Shown piece after piece: positions 17,263 through 24,109 of a stretch of 31,896 bases of DNA; the stretch's first letter is position 1, and each line of letters starts with the position of its first letter. Both the position numbers and the translations under genes were made by a program. This stretch comes from a virus. The stretch covers positions 1 through 31,896 of the IMG/VR virus record IMGVR_UViG_3300032288_000411; one strand, 5' to 3'. A model generated the notes under the pieces. The model had not been told where the DNA came from and did no database searches. It was given only the letters and a program-made list of their open reading frames with translations.

Positions 17263-17951
17263 TGAGAAAAACCAGAGTAGAAACTAAACCACGCAAGTCT
17301 AGATTGACTTGTCCTAATGGGCATTTGACCCGTGATAAAGCGTGGCTTGAAGAAAAATACTTTGGCGAAAACTTGTCTATTTCTAAGATTGCTGAGTTAA
17401 TTCCATGTGACTATGGAACAATCCATAAGGCGTTTAAACGTCTTGGAATTGTTTGTAAGCCTAAACATATTACTTATGGTGACATAAGTTATCCGCCAAG
17501 ACATAGTCACCATAATGGTAAATGGACTGGTGGCAAAAACAAATGCCAAGATTGTGAAAAACAATTAACTTCTTACAAGGCAATTAGATGCAAAAGTTGC
17601 CAAAATTTATTTAATCGTGGCGAAAACAATCCTTGCTGGAAACCGCCAGAACAACGAGTTGGTACAGAAACAGAAATCATCAGGAATTCTGGCGAATATA
17701 AAGCGTGGCGTATAAGCGTTTGGGCTAGAGATAAATCAAAATGCCAAATTTGTGGCATACGCAAAGACCCAATGGTTGCTCATCATTTAGATGGATTTAA
17801 TCTATTTCCTGAAAAACGCTTTGATATAGATAATGGTGTAACTTTATGCGATTATCATCACATTGCATTCCATTCAAATTATGGCTTTGGAAATAACACC
17901 AAAGAACAGTTTGAAGAATTTAAGATTCGCACGACAGAAATGACCTATTAA
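17262..17951 (+). CDS. HNH homing endonuclease with HTH, inserted after the fibre gene
   Basis: The 229-residue protein has an N-terminal helix-turn-helix (LSISKIAELIPCDYGTIHKA, about residues 38-57), a zinc-binding region (C95-x2-C98 and C110-x2-C113), and an HNH nuclease domain: C161-x2-C164, H174/H175 in AHHLDG, N191 in NGVTLC, and H199/H200 with H204. Such proteins cut DNA at specific sites to spread their own gene. The ATG at 17262 overlaps the fibre stop (TGATG); an upstream in-frame start at 17142 would lie inside the fibre gene and was rejected. Its last residues, IRTTEMTY, copy the fibre end (IRTTEMTF). Confidence 0.85.
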   Translation: MRKTRVETKPRKSRLTCPNGHLTRDKAWLEEKYFGENLSISKIAELIPCDYGTIHKAFKRLGIVCKPKHITYGDISYPPRHSHHNGKWTGGKNKCQDCEKQLTSYKAIRCKSCQNLFNRGENNPCWKPPEQRVGTETEIIRNSGEYKAWRISVWARDKSKCQICGIRKDPMVAHHLDGFNLFPEKRFDIDNGVTLCDYHHIAFHSNYGFGNNTKEQFEEFKIRTTEMTY

Positions 17952-17962
17952 GGAGAACTCAA

Positions 17963-18232
17963 TTGGCACTTTTAATTCAAGCAACTAACAACACAAACGG
18001 ACAACAGGAAGCCCAAGCCTATGCCCGTATCACTAACTTCTTTGGTACAAAAGACCAAATCCAAGTTCAAGTGGAAATCCATGCAACAGAGCAAGCCCGT
18101 CAAGCAGGATGGCCCTCTATCCAACAACAGGCTCACTACATCAACATGGCTGATTTACAAGGCGACTTGATTCCCGCTATGTACAATGTTATCAAAACCT
18201 TTACCCAATACCAAGGTGCAACAGACGTATGA
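17963..18232 (+). CDS. Small protein, 89 residues, TTG start
   Basis: A TTG at 17963 lies 7 bases after a strong AGGAG (17951-17955), which decides the start; the site begins on the last base of the HNH stop. The product has a strand-like opening (MALLIQATNN), a polar glutamine-rich middle and a helix at the end (GDLIPAMYNVIKTFTQYQG). No known motif was recognised. Before the HNH gene arrived it would have followed the fibre gene directly, so it may assist fibre assembly; this is a positional guess. Confidence 0.65.
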   Translation: MALLIQATNNTNGQQEAQAYARITNFFGTKDQIQVQVEIHATEQARQAGWPSIQQQAHYINMADLQGDLIPAMYNVIKTFTQYQGATDV

Positions 18233-18381
18233 CACTCGAACTAAGCAACGATGAAGTCCAATACCTGATGAATTTGTTGGGTGAACAACCTACAAAAACA
18301 GGCGCATGGATAGTATTGCAAAACATCACTCAACAAGTGCAAAAGCAACAAGGAGAAGAAAATGTACAACTGGACAATTAA
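18229..18381 (+). CDS. Hypothetical protein, 50 residues
   Basis: ATG 18229 overlaps the previous TGA and the frame runs to TAA 18379-18381. The product is helical and glutamine-rich (MTLELSNDEVQYLMNLLGEQ, then a helix ending VQKQQGEEN). The first part resembles the short 'L.l..dEl.yLl..L.e.P...a..ll..i..Q' proteins seen near phage fibre genes, but no function is assigned. The 3' end contains the binding site of the next gene (AAGGAGAAG), with a 20-base overlap. Confidence 0.6.
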   Translation: MTLELSNDEVQYLMNLLGEQPTKTGAWIVLQNITQQVQKQQGEENVQLDN

Positions 18382-18661
18382 CAGTCTGCAAGTATTGAAC
18401 ACACCCGAACCACAAACTGTGGTGATGAGCAATTTCACCATTGCAAAGGATGGTCAGCAAGTCAATTATTCTGTAAACTTACTGCCAGCAAATCCAGAAA
18501 ATTTCACCCCATTTGACCAGATTACTCAGGCTCAAGCGTTGGAGTGGACACAGGCGGCGTTAGGCCCTGAACGCGTTACCAATATGGAAACAGAAGTTGA
18601 TTTTCTGATTGCACAAGCCGCTGTTCCTACACCGCAACCCGCACCTTTGCCTTGGGGTTGA
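18362..18661 (+). CDS. Hypothetical protein, 99 residues, DUF7936-like
   Basis: The ATG at 18362 is preceded by AAGGAGAAGAAA, which is an excellent ribosome site. The protein begins with a short beta hairpin (MYNWTINSLQVLN, then an SNFTIAKDGQQVNYSVNLLP strand), followed by a helix (ITQAQALEWTQAALGPE) and a proline/alanine tail (AAVPTPQPAPLPWG). This outline fits a widespread small phage family found after tail fibre genes. Its role is unknown; a fibre or lysis link is only suggested by neighbourhood. Confidence 0.65.
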   Translation: MYNWTINSLQVLNTPEPQTVVMSNFTIAKDGQQVNYSVNLLPANPENFTPFDQITQAQALEWTQAALGPERVTNMETEVDFLIAQAAVPTPQPAPLPWG

Positions 18662-18663
18662 AC

Positions 18664-18834
18664 ATGGACGATACAGCCGCCCGTTTGAGTACGCACGAAG
18701 AAGTATGCGCATTACGTTATGAGCAAATTAACGCTAGGCTTAAACGATTAGAGGGCATCTTAATCAAAGCGTGTGGCACTATGCTCGTGGGCATGGCGGG
18801 CGTTGTTTATTCGTCTATATACCATTTGAAATGA
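18664..18834 (+). CDS. Small membrane protein, 56 residues (XhlA-like architecture)
   Basis: Starting at ATG 18664, the product has a short charged helix (residues about 8-32, HEEVCALRYEQINARLKRLE) followed by a single C-terminal membrane segment (ILIKACGTMLVGMAGVVYSS). The same soluble-helix plus terminal membrane-segment layout is found in XhlA-type proteins that work with holins. A TTG at 18652 would add four residues but lacks a good site. The stop overlaps the next ATG, and it opens the lysis region. Confidence 0.6.
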   Translation: MDDTAARLSTHEEVCALRYEQINARLKRLEGILIKACGTMLVGMAGVVYSSIYHLK

Positions 18835-18923
18835 AAGATTGGTCAGAAGCAATTTGCGCCGCGATTTGCGTGACCATATTTGTTATTTGGTGTACCGCAA
18901 TGGTTGCGATGTATTGGAGATAG
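18831..18923 (+). CDS. Membrane microprotein, 30 residues
   Basis: An ATGA overlap with the previous gene starts a 30-codon frame ending TAG at 18921-18923. Nearly the whole protein is one hydrophobic segment (AAICVTIFVIWCTAMVAMYW) with two flanking charges at the N-terminus and an arginine at the end. Coupled translation and position between membrane proteins of the lysis region support it. It could be a holin partner or antiholin, but this is inference. Confidence 0.5.
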   Translation: MKDWSEAICAAICVTIFVIWCTAMVAMYWR

Positions 18924-18950
18924 AAAATTGACCCGCTTACGGCTTTTGCA

Positions 18951-19406
18951 ATGGCTAATGCCGCTTTTAAAGGCGTTAAGGCATTGGTATCAGCAGGGCG
19001 GGAAATTGAAGATGTTGTAGGGCAGTTAGGCAAGTGGTACACATCAGCGGCTAACTTTTATGTTGGCGCAAATCAAAAGAAAAAGCCTAAGTTATTTGGC
19101 AAAGCCCCTGCGGGAATGTCCGTAGAAGAAGAAGCAATGCAAATTGCGGTTGCCCGCGAAACGATGCGCAAGCAAGATATGCAATTGCAAAGCATGATAA
19201 AACTGCGCTACGGCATGGATGTGTATAAACAGATGATGGACTTGCGGATTAAACTGCAAAGGGAACGATTAGAACAAGAAGAAGAATTACGAAAGGCAAA
19301 GGCTAAATTTCACAATGACCTTTGGCTATCGGCAAGTTTTATCATTGTGTTTGTAATTGTTGCTTCTTTTATGTGGAACATAATGCTTTATTCGGCAAAA
19401 AAATGA
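18951..19406 (+). CDS. Phage membrane-anchored coiled-coil protein of the lysis region
   Basis: The 151-residue protein has an alanine-rich amphipathic N-terminus, a basic stretch (NQKKKPKLFGKAP), a long coiled coil rich in M, R, E and K (about residues 60-120), and one membrane helix near the C-terminus (SASFIIVFVIVASFMWNIML). The conventional ATG at 18951 has no ribosome site; an in-frame ATT at 18927 lies 7 bases after GGAG and would add IDPLTAFA, so the true start may be there. The coordinates given are the conservative choice. The stop overlaps the next ATG. A role in lysis or envelope contact is likely but unproven. Confidence 0.65.
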   Translation: MANAAFKGVKALVSAGREIEDVVGQLGKWYTSAANFYVGANQKKKPKLFGKAPAGMSVEEEAMQIAVARETMRKQDMQLQSMIKLRYGMDVYKQMMDLRIKLQRERLEQEEELRKAKAKFHNDLWLSASFIIVFVIVASFMWNIMLYSAKK

Positions 19407-20011
19407 GTGATGAAAAGAACGACATATTAAGCAAGGTGTTGTCCTATGTTGACAGCCCGTTTAAGTTGTTTGCTTTATTGCTGATGGCGGTGTTTGCGTT
19501 TGCAGGTTATTTTGTTTGGCAAAACCAAGCGTTTTTGGTTGATGCGTACAAAGAAAATAAAAAACTACCAACAATCGCTGAAGATAGGGTGGAAGATGTT
19601 GCCGCCCATTTATTTAAGAACACCAACGCAAACGTAGTTGCCATTTTTAAAGTTAACCCTTTGTTTGGCACAAGAATTTTGTATCGCGCATATACCCGCG
19701 AAGGGCGCGACAAAACACACGAAGGTTTAGACGTTGGTTTGTTTACGCAAAGTTCTGCAAACAATCGTGATGTGGTTGCGTTAATGGCTAACGAAATACC
19801 ATGTAGCGAATACGCCGTACCCCAAAGCGAAATGGGGCTTTGGTACATTGACAAGGGCATGACGTTTGGATGCCGTGTAAGCGTACCACCAGAACAAGGG
19901 CGGTTTGTTGGTCAAATAACCGTTGGTTGGGAAAAAGAACCTAAAGACATACACAAAGAAATGAGTATGTTATTGATTGCCAGTAATATGCTGAGTAAAA
20001 GCAAACAGTAA
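19403..20011 (+). CDS. Single-pass membrane protein with periplasmic domain, 202 residues
   Basis: The ATG at 19403 overlaps the TGA of the preceding gene. Residues about 20-42 form one membrane helix (LFALLLMAVFAFAGYFVWQN), with a short charged segment before it. The larger part after the helix should be outside the cytoplasm and has a mixed alpha/beta pattern with two cysteines (about residues 135 and 158) that could form a disulfide. No enzyme motif was seen. Together with the coiled-coil protein upstream it may form a spanin-like or envelope-sensing pair; that is inference from topology and coupling. Confidence 0.65.
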   Translation: MSDEKNDILSKVLSYVDSPFKLFALLLMAVFAFAGYFVWQNQAFLVDAYKENKKLPTIAEDRVEDVAAHLFKNTNANVVAIFKVNPLFGTRILYRAYTREGRDKTHEGLDVGLFTQSSANNRDVVALMANEIPCSEYAVPQSEMGLWYIDKGMTFGCRVSVPPEQGRFVGQITVGWEKEPKDIHKEMSMLLIASNMLSKSKQ

Positions 20012-20020
20012 GGGGTAACT

Positions 20021-20524
20021 ATGGATTGGTTAAAAACAATTGCACCAACGATTGCTACGGCGATGGGTGGGCCACTAGCGGGCATGGCGGTCGATGCTAT
20101 TGGTAACGCCTTGGGCATGAAAGACGCGACCAAAGAACAAGTAAAAGATTTGCTTGCAAGCGGCACATTGACTAGCGACCAAATGGCAAGCATTAAACAA
20201 GCCGATGCAAGCCTAAAAGTTCGAATGAAAGAACTTGAAATTGATATGGAAAAGGTACACGCGGGCGATAGAAATTCTGCGCGTGAAATGGCGGCTAGAA
20301 CTGGCGATGTATGGACACCGCGAATCATGGCGTTGGTGGTGTTTATTGTTTGGGGCGCAGTTAACTACAAATTGTTTAACGGCACAATTAACGGCGATAT
20401 GCGCGAACTTGTTGCCCGTGCCTTGGGAACTTTAGATGCGGTGCTAATGGCGGTAATTTATTACTACTACGGTTCATCATCTAGTAGCGCGGCAAAAACT
20501 GAAGCAATGCAGGGGAAAAAATGA
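20021..20524 (+). CDS. Holin (3TM holin family)
   Basis: The 167-residue protein fits 3TM-type holins: a glycine/alanine-rich hydrophobic N-terminal segment (TIAPTIATAMGGPLAGMAVD), a charged middle with DRNSAREMAARTGDVWTPRI, and two later membrane helices (MALVVFIVWGAVNYKLF and GTLDAVLMAVIYYYYG). Holins collect in the inner membrane and open it at a set time, letting the endolysin out. AAGGGGTAACT precedes the ATG. The gene overlaps the endolysin start by four bases, the normal arrangement of a lysis pair. Confidence 0.8.
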   Translation: MDWLKTIAPTIATAMGGPLAGMAVDAIGNALGMKDATKEQVKDLLASGTLTSDQMASIKQADASLKVRMKELEIDMEKVHAGDRNSAREMAARTGDVWTPRIMALVVFIVWGAVNYKLFNGTINGDMRELVARALGTLDAVLMAVIYYYYGSSSSSAAKTEAMQGKK

Positions 20525-20949
20525 ACTTAACCGAACATTTCACTTTAGAAGAATTAACGCACACCGACCACCGCGAATTGGAAAACATTCCAAATGAAAC
20601 CGAACTTGCAAACATTCAAAGATTGGCTGAATTCCTTGAAGAACTCAAAACCGTTCTTGGCGGTAAACCGATTATGGTCAACAGTGCGTTCAGGTCAAAA
20701 GCCGTAAACGATGCCGTAGGCAGTAAAGATACGTCACAGCATAGATTAGGGTGCGCGGCTGATATACGCGTGCCTAGCATGACCCCCGACCAAGTGGTTA
20801 AGGCGGTCATTGCGTCTGATTTGGGCTACCATCAAGTCATAAGAGAATTTGACCGATGGACACATATCAGTATTCCAAATCAAGTTGGTGACACACCAAA
20901 AAAACAAGCACTAATTATTGATAAGCAAGGTACGCGTTTATATGCTTAA
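20521..20949 (+). CDS. Endolysin, M15 peptidase
   Basis: This 142-residue protein has the M15 (VanY/D-Ala-D-Ala or L-Ala-D-Glu) zinc peptidase pattern: FTLEELTHTDHRE at the N-terminus, VNSAFRSKAVNDAVGS, then SQHRLGCAADI with zinc ligands His74 and Asp81, and RWTHIS with His115; Glu109 is the likely catalytic acid. It cleaves peptide links in peptidoglycan. It has no signal peptide, so export depends on the holin encoded just upstream. The stop shares a TTAA with the convergent MazG-like gene, leaving no space for a terminator. Confidence 0.9.
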   Translation: MNLTEHFTLEELTHTDHRELENIPNETELANIQRLAEFLEELKTVLGGKPIMVNSAFRSKAVNDAVGSKDTSQHRLGCAADIRVPSMTPDQVVKAVIASDLGYHQVIREFDRWTHISIPNQVGDTPKKQALIIDKQGTRLYA

Positions 20950-21251
20950 ACTTCTTTAACAAAGATGCCATCTTTAGTTAGATGACCTTTGCGGTGTTTA
21001 ATTTCTTCATAAGCACCTTTAAGACACTCAACCAAATCTAAATCAGCGCAAGCGCAACCCATAATTAGCGTTACAAGAATGTCGCCGTAGGCATCTTTCA
21101 TTGCGGCTACATCGTTATCTTCAATTGCTTCAAACAATTCGTTTAGTTCTTCTTGGGTTTTCATTGCTTGCGCGTAAGCCGTACTGTTTTGTACGATGCC
21201 GCGGGCTTCACCCCATTGGATAACTGCTATTTCTGTATTTGCGTAACTCAT
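20946..21251 (-). CDS. MazG-like nucleotide pyrophosphohydrolase
   Basis: The 101-residue protein carries the all-alpha NTP pyrophosphohydrolase pattern: EELNELFEAI (E34, E35, E38) and KDAYGDILVTLIMGC (D53, D57), the acidic helices that bind magnesium. These enzymes hydrolyse (d)NTPs to monophosphates; phage versions may clean the nucleotide pool or lower alarmone signals. It is the last gene of the minus-strand early operon, overlaps the gene upstream by four bases (ATGA), and overlaps the endolysin tail by four bases in convergent orientation. Confidence 0.75.
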   Translation of the reverse strand: MSYANTEIAVIQWGEARGIVQNSTAYAQAMKTQEELNELFEAIEDNDVAAMKDAYGDILVTLIMGCACADLDLVECLKGAYEEIKHRKGHLTKDGIFVKEV

Positions 21252-21742
21252 TTTGTTGCACCGTTAAATGTTGTGTTCATTACTTCTTCAAAATTAAAGC
21301 GTTCTTTGAAACATTCGCTAAAGTAAATTTGTTGTTCGCCAAAGCCAACTAACTTGCGATTGTAAACAAATGCCCTTTTAGGCAAACGCATTTGACCGTT
21401 CATGTAGTTAATGCCTTTTTGCGTGATGCGCCAATAGCCCGACCCTTTCTTTTCTTTGTTGTCATTTGGGTGCGGCTCAATCAATCCCCAATAACGCATA
21501 TTGGTAAAAGTTTTGGCTTGCATAAATTCACGCGGTGCATTTTTAGCGGTATTAGCCCAATCATCAACGCCAGCGTTTTTGTAAATCCACACTAAGGCTT
21601 GCGCGTTCTTTTGTGTAATGGTGAACCCGTTGTACTTGCCAAAGCGTTTACAGCATGGGCAATGCCCGCCATCACCTTGCAAAACTTTTAAATAGTTTGC
21701 GCTAATCTTGGCTAAGTATTCTTTTTCAAACAAATCGTCCAT
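21248..21742 (-). CDS. Zinc-finger winged-helix-like hypothetical protein
   Basis: The 164-residue protein has an HCPCC knuckle at residues 27-31 that may bind zinc, and later segments compatible with a winged helix (TFTNMRYWGLIEPH, then GYWRITQKGINYMNG). The layout resembles phage proteins thought to bind DNA in the recombination region. A site reading AGGAC lies 7 bases before the ATG. A 70-base untranslated stretch separates it from the SSB-like gene upstream; that stretch holds only a five-codon frame (MSDER). Specific function is unknown. Confidence 0.6.
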   Translation of the reverse strand: MDDLFEKEYLAKISANYLKVLQGDGGHCPCCKRFGKYNGFTITQKNAQALVWIYKNAGVDDWANTAKNAPREFMQAKTFTNMRYWGLIEPHPNDNKEKKGSGYWRITQKGINYMNGQMRLPKRAFVYNRKLVGFGEQQIYFSECFKERFNFEEVMNTTFNGATK

Positions 21743-21812
21743 TTTGTAGTGTCCTATAAGGTGGGGTACTAGCGTTCGTCCGACATTTCTGCCCGCGTTC
21801 CCCCGTTGTTAA

Positions 21813-22058
21813 TTAAAACGGTATATCGTCATCAGGCATAGGCGCGGCTTGGCGTTGTGGCGCGGCGGTGCGTGGTTCAAGCGGTGGCCTAGCACTTAAC
21901 CAACCATCCCAACTAACGGGTATGTGGTCAATTTTCAAACTAATACCTTGTTGCCCTTTATCCCAAAGCGTACCAATTTTAGAAAAGCGTTTTTTGTTGT
22001 TGCCTTGGGCATCGGTGTATTCGCCGACTACAGCAATCAAATCTAGTTTAGTTGACAT
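21813..22058 (-). CDS. Short SSB-like protein with DDDIPF tail
   Basis: The 81-residue protein ends in DDDIPF, the acidic-hydrophobic tip by which bacterial SSB proteins recruit replication and repair enzymes. The body (about residues 4-60) is short for an OB fold and has RFSKIGTLWDKGQQGISLKI and PVSWDGWLSARPP segments, linked by a proline/glutamine-rich stretch to the tip. The gene lies right after the YqaJ exonuclease and ERF genes (11-base overlap), so it probably serves strand annealing and repair. Whether it binds single-stranded DNA itself is inferred. Confidence 0.6.
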   Translation of the reverse strand: MSTKLDLIAVVGEYTDAQGNNKKRFSKIGTLWDKGQQGISLKIDHIPVSWDGWLSARPPLEPRTAAPQRQAAPMPDDDIPF

Positions 22059-22680
22059 GGTTCAATCTTTCATTCAGTTTAAAAATCTTTGCATCAAGTT
22101 CGGTTAAAAACTTTGTTACTTCTTCTTCAAGCATTGCCGCGTATTCCGTATCAAATTCAACGCGCTTAACAAACATTTGCAACCCGTTTGGTAGGCGTGG
22201 GTCAAACGATACGAAATCACACCAAGCGCGTTTAGTACAAATCATTTGCCATTGCATTTGGGTTATGTACTTTGTTGGCACTTGTTCACTAATCAAGGTA
22301 TCAATGTGCGTAGCGGTGTTAGGGCATTTAATTTCTAACAAGCCATCAGCACCTACCAAGCCATCAGGCGAAGCCCCTGCGCGTTCAATTGATGGGTGGG
22401 CAATGTACCCTACTTCATCTACTAAAACATCCGCAAACGATTCATACGCGGCACGGGCAAGCGGTTCGGTTTGTGTACCCCATTGCATAGCCGCATTTGT
22501 GTACGATTCTGCAACCGTGTTGGTCATGCGTTCGCAAATCAATTGCGCCATGTAATTTTCGCGTGATGCTGAATAACCGCTTTTGGTTTTGGCAATTACA
22601 TCAGCAACGCGAGATGCCGTGACATTACCCAAGCGGGCGGCAAACCATTCAGGCGTACCTTGTTCAACTTTTTCAATCAT
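22048..22680 (-). CDS. YqaJ/lambda-type recombination exonuclease
   Basis: The 210-residue protein matches YqaJ-domain exonucleases: an opening QGTPEWFAARLGNVTAS with a following SRENYMAQLICERMT, WGTQTEPLARAAYE with Glu72, then GASPDGLVG (Asp106) and LLEIKCPN with Glu116 and Lys118, the metal-binding D...ExK core. It degrades one strand of double-stranded DNA to give 3' tails, which the ERF annealing protein uses. ATGA overlap with the ERF gene upstream shows that the pair is translated together. Confidence 0.9.
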   Translation of the reverse strand: MIEKVEQGTPEWFAARLGNVTASRVADVIAKTKSGYSASRENYMAQLICERMTNTVAESYTNAAMQWGTQTEPLARAAYESFADVLVDEVGYIAHPSIERAGASPDGLVGADGLLEIKCPNTATHIDTLISEQVPTKYITQMQWQMICTKRAWCDFVSFDPRLPNGLQMFVKRVEFDTEYAAMLEEEVTKFLTELDAKIFKLNERLNHVN

Positions 22681-23225
22681 AGTTTTGCCTTTGCTTTATC
22701 TTTGGCGGCAATCACTTTCTTTTGCCAATCAGAATTACCGTTACAAGCGGCATAGGCGGCTTTGTAGGCGGCTTTTAATTGCTCTTGGTCGGTTGATGCG
22801 TCAATAGCCGCCAAGTGGTCTATAAGGGCGCTTTCATCTACACCTTTTGCGGCAATCGTTGCGATTTGCCCATCGTCATCTTCAGGTGCAATACCGCAAG
22901 CCGCCATCAATGAACCGCGGCGGGCGTAGGTCAATGCCGACATATACGCGGGCGGGTCATTCTTAACAACAGGAAATTGCAAAACGCCGCAATCAATTGT
23001 TTCGCCTGATTCATGTACAAAGATTGTTTCGACCATTACGCCGCCAACACATTCACGGGTTTTTTGCACAAGGGCAATACCGTTATTGTTTAGCGCGTCT
23101 ATAACCGCTTCAACACACGCGGCAAGGTCGGCATACTTATTCTTGAAATGCGGGTTGTAGGCGTTCTTTAAAGCGGGTGCAAATGCCTTTTGCGCTTGCA
23201 CTAATGCCGTGGCAATTTGTTTCAT
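22677..23225 (-). CDS. ERF-family single-strand annealing protein
   Basis: The 182-residue protein has the ERF signature: a helix KQIATALVQAQKAFAPALKN, then NPHFKNKYADLAACVEAV, NNNGIALVQ, and SALTYARRGSLMAACGIA followed by PEDDDG. ERF proteins coat single strands and anneal complementary DNA during phage recombination and genome circularisation. The C-terminal third is alanine/lysine-rich and helical. It is coupled by four-base overlaps to the small gene upstream and the exonuclease downstream. Confidence 0.9.
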   Translation of the reverse strand: MKQIATALVQAQKAFAPALKNAYNPHFKNKYADLAACVEAVIDALNNNGIALVQKTRECVGGVMVETIFVHESGETIDCGVLQFPVVKNDPPAYMSALTYARRGSLMAACGIAPEDDDGQIATIAAKGVDESALIDHLAAIDASTDQEQLKAAYKAAYAACNGNSDWQKKVIAAKDKAKAKL

Positions 23226-23413
23226 TCTGCGCTTTCCAAGTAGTTGGTTAATCGTTTAATTCGGTCGGAGTGGTAATCTGACATTCGTTTGGCGTATTCC
23301 ATGCCGCTTTGAGCATCAAGAAAACGGCGCTTGGCTTCTTCAAGTTCTTTGGCCGCCATTTCTTTGGGTGATGGCAATTGCCACAGGGATTGAAAACGGT
23401 TAATAAAGTTCAT
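23222..23413 (-). CDS. Small helical protein, 63 residues
   Basis: The ATG at 23413 overlaps the upstream TAA by one base (TAATG), with AAAGGAC seven bases ahead, so it is preferred to a longer start. The protein is one long charged helix (AKELEEAKRRFLDAQSGMEY, then SDYHSDRIKRLTNYLESA), likely coiled coil. It ends in an ATGA overlap with the ERF gene, suggesting a helper or a regulator of annealing, though no family was recognised. Confidence 0.6.
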   Translation of the reverse strand: MNFINRFQSLWQLPSPKEMAAKELEEAKRRFLDAQSGMEYAKRMSDYHSDRIKRLTNYLESAE

Positions 23414-23634
23414 TATTTTGTCCTTTCTTTTATCATTGCATCTGCGACTTTGTAACATTCTTCCGCCGCGATTTCATGTGTTTGGCAAAGCGGGAATACG
23501 CCTTGCATAGCCTGTGCCGCAAAGTAATCCCGCAAGGTCATGCCATGTTCGCTATCTGCTAAATCAAAATGGTTTGCGGGAAATGCAAATAAATGTTTGC
23601 CAATCCATTCGCCGGCTTTTACTTGTTTATCCAT
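23413..23634 (-). CDS. Hypothetical early protein, 73 residues
   Basis: This start (ATG at 23634) is preferred because the preceding small membrane gene ends at 23637 and a GGGGG stretch lies just upstream; a longer start at 23697 would run through that gene. The protein opens MDKQVKAGEWIGKHLFAFPA and has a middle GMTLRDYFAAQAMQG, a pattern common in small phage proteins of unknown role, followed by a helix with two cysteines (about residues 50 and 60). No function is assigned. Confidence 0.6.
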   Translation of the reverse strand: MDKQVKAGEWIGKHLFAFPANHFDLADSEHGMTLRDYFAAQAMQGVFPLCQTHEIAAEECYKVADAMIKERTK

Positions 23635-23636
23635 GT

Positions 23637-23729
23637 TTACCCCCGCCATGCCAACATTACGCCCCAACCACCAAAGATGATGATGGCTAAAGTACATTCA
23701 ATTAAAGTGGTAATGATTTTTTGTTTCAT
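23637..23729 (-). CDS. Membrane microprotein, 30 residues
   Basis: A 30-codon frame starts at ATG 23729 with AGGAC six bases ahead and ends TAA just before the next ATG. The product is one membrane segment (LIECTLAIIIFGGWGVMLAW) with a basic N-terminus (MKQK) and an arginine near the end, so it should sit in the inner membrane. Tight spacing on both sides supports it as a real gene of the early operon. Confidence 0.55.
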   Translation of the reverse strand: MKQKIITTLIECTLAIIIFGGWGVMLAWRG

Positions 23730-23738
23730 GTTTTGTCC

Positions 23739-23879
23739 TTATATAACCCAAATGTCAATACCGGTAGATTTTGGATATTTAGCCAAAATTTCTTTTTCCA
23801 ATTCGTAACGCCCAACAGCCCAAACTTGTTCAGAATGTTGTTTGTAATCGCAGAAAAAATTGATGCCGTAAAGTTTCAT
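23739..23879 (-). CDS. Hypothetical protein, 46 residues
   Basis: The frame from ATG 23879 to TAA at 23741-23739 has AAGGA seven bases ahead, which makes it credible. The protein reads as strand, polar turn, strand-helix and strand (MKLYGINFFCDYKQHS, AVGRYELEKEILAKYP, STGIDIWVI). No family was recognised. It is in the middle of the tight early operon and has no visible enzyme motif. Confidence 0.55.
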   Translation of the reverse strand: MKLYGINFFCDYKQHSEQVWAVGRYELEKEILAKYPKSTGIDIWVI

Positions 23880-23889
23880 TTTTTTATCC

Positions 23890-24096
23890 TTAGATGTTCA
23901 AGAAAGTGTTATCGCGTACAGATTCGTAAATATCATTTAAGGCGCGGTATTCGCCATAAGCAACAACAAGGTCTAAATTAGTTTTATCTTTGATTTGGTT
24001 TGTACCGTTATCGGATACAAAGCCCCAAATTTGTTCCATCTTTGCAATTTGGTTTTGCAATTCGTTAAGTAAGTTTTCTTTGCTAAAGCGGATCAT
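23890..24096 (-). CDS. Hypothetical protein, 68 residues
   Basis: This small helical protein has two predicted helices (FSKENLLNELQNQIAKMEQI and LVVAYGEYRALNDIYESV) and a polar linker. AAGGGGC lies upstream of the ATG. It lies between other small early genes with gaps of 10-13 bases. No function can be assigned. Confidence 0.6.
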   Translation of the reverse strand: MIRFSKENLLNELQNQIAKMEQIWGFVSDNGTNQIKDKTNLDLVVAYGEYRALNDIYESVRDNTFLNI

Positions 24097-24109
24097 GGTT
24101 TGCCCCTTA

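Noticed and set aside
21743-21812. A five-codon frame (MSDER) between the zinc protein and SSB-like genes.
   Set aside because: Too short to support as a gene; it may be a chance frame or a small upstream frame.
22052-22555. Plus-strand frame of 167 residues opposite the YqaJ gene.
   Set aside because: It is a shadow of the exonuclease gene; its translation is rich in serine and cysteine without a motif, while the minus strand has the complete YqaJ core.
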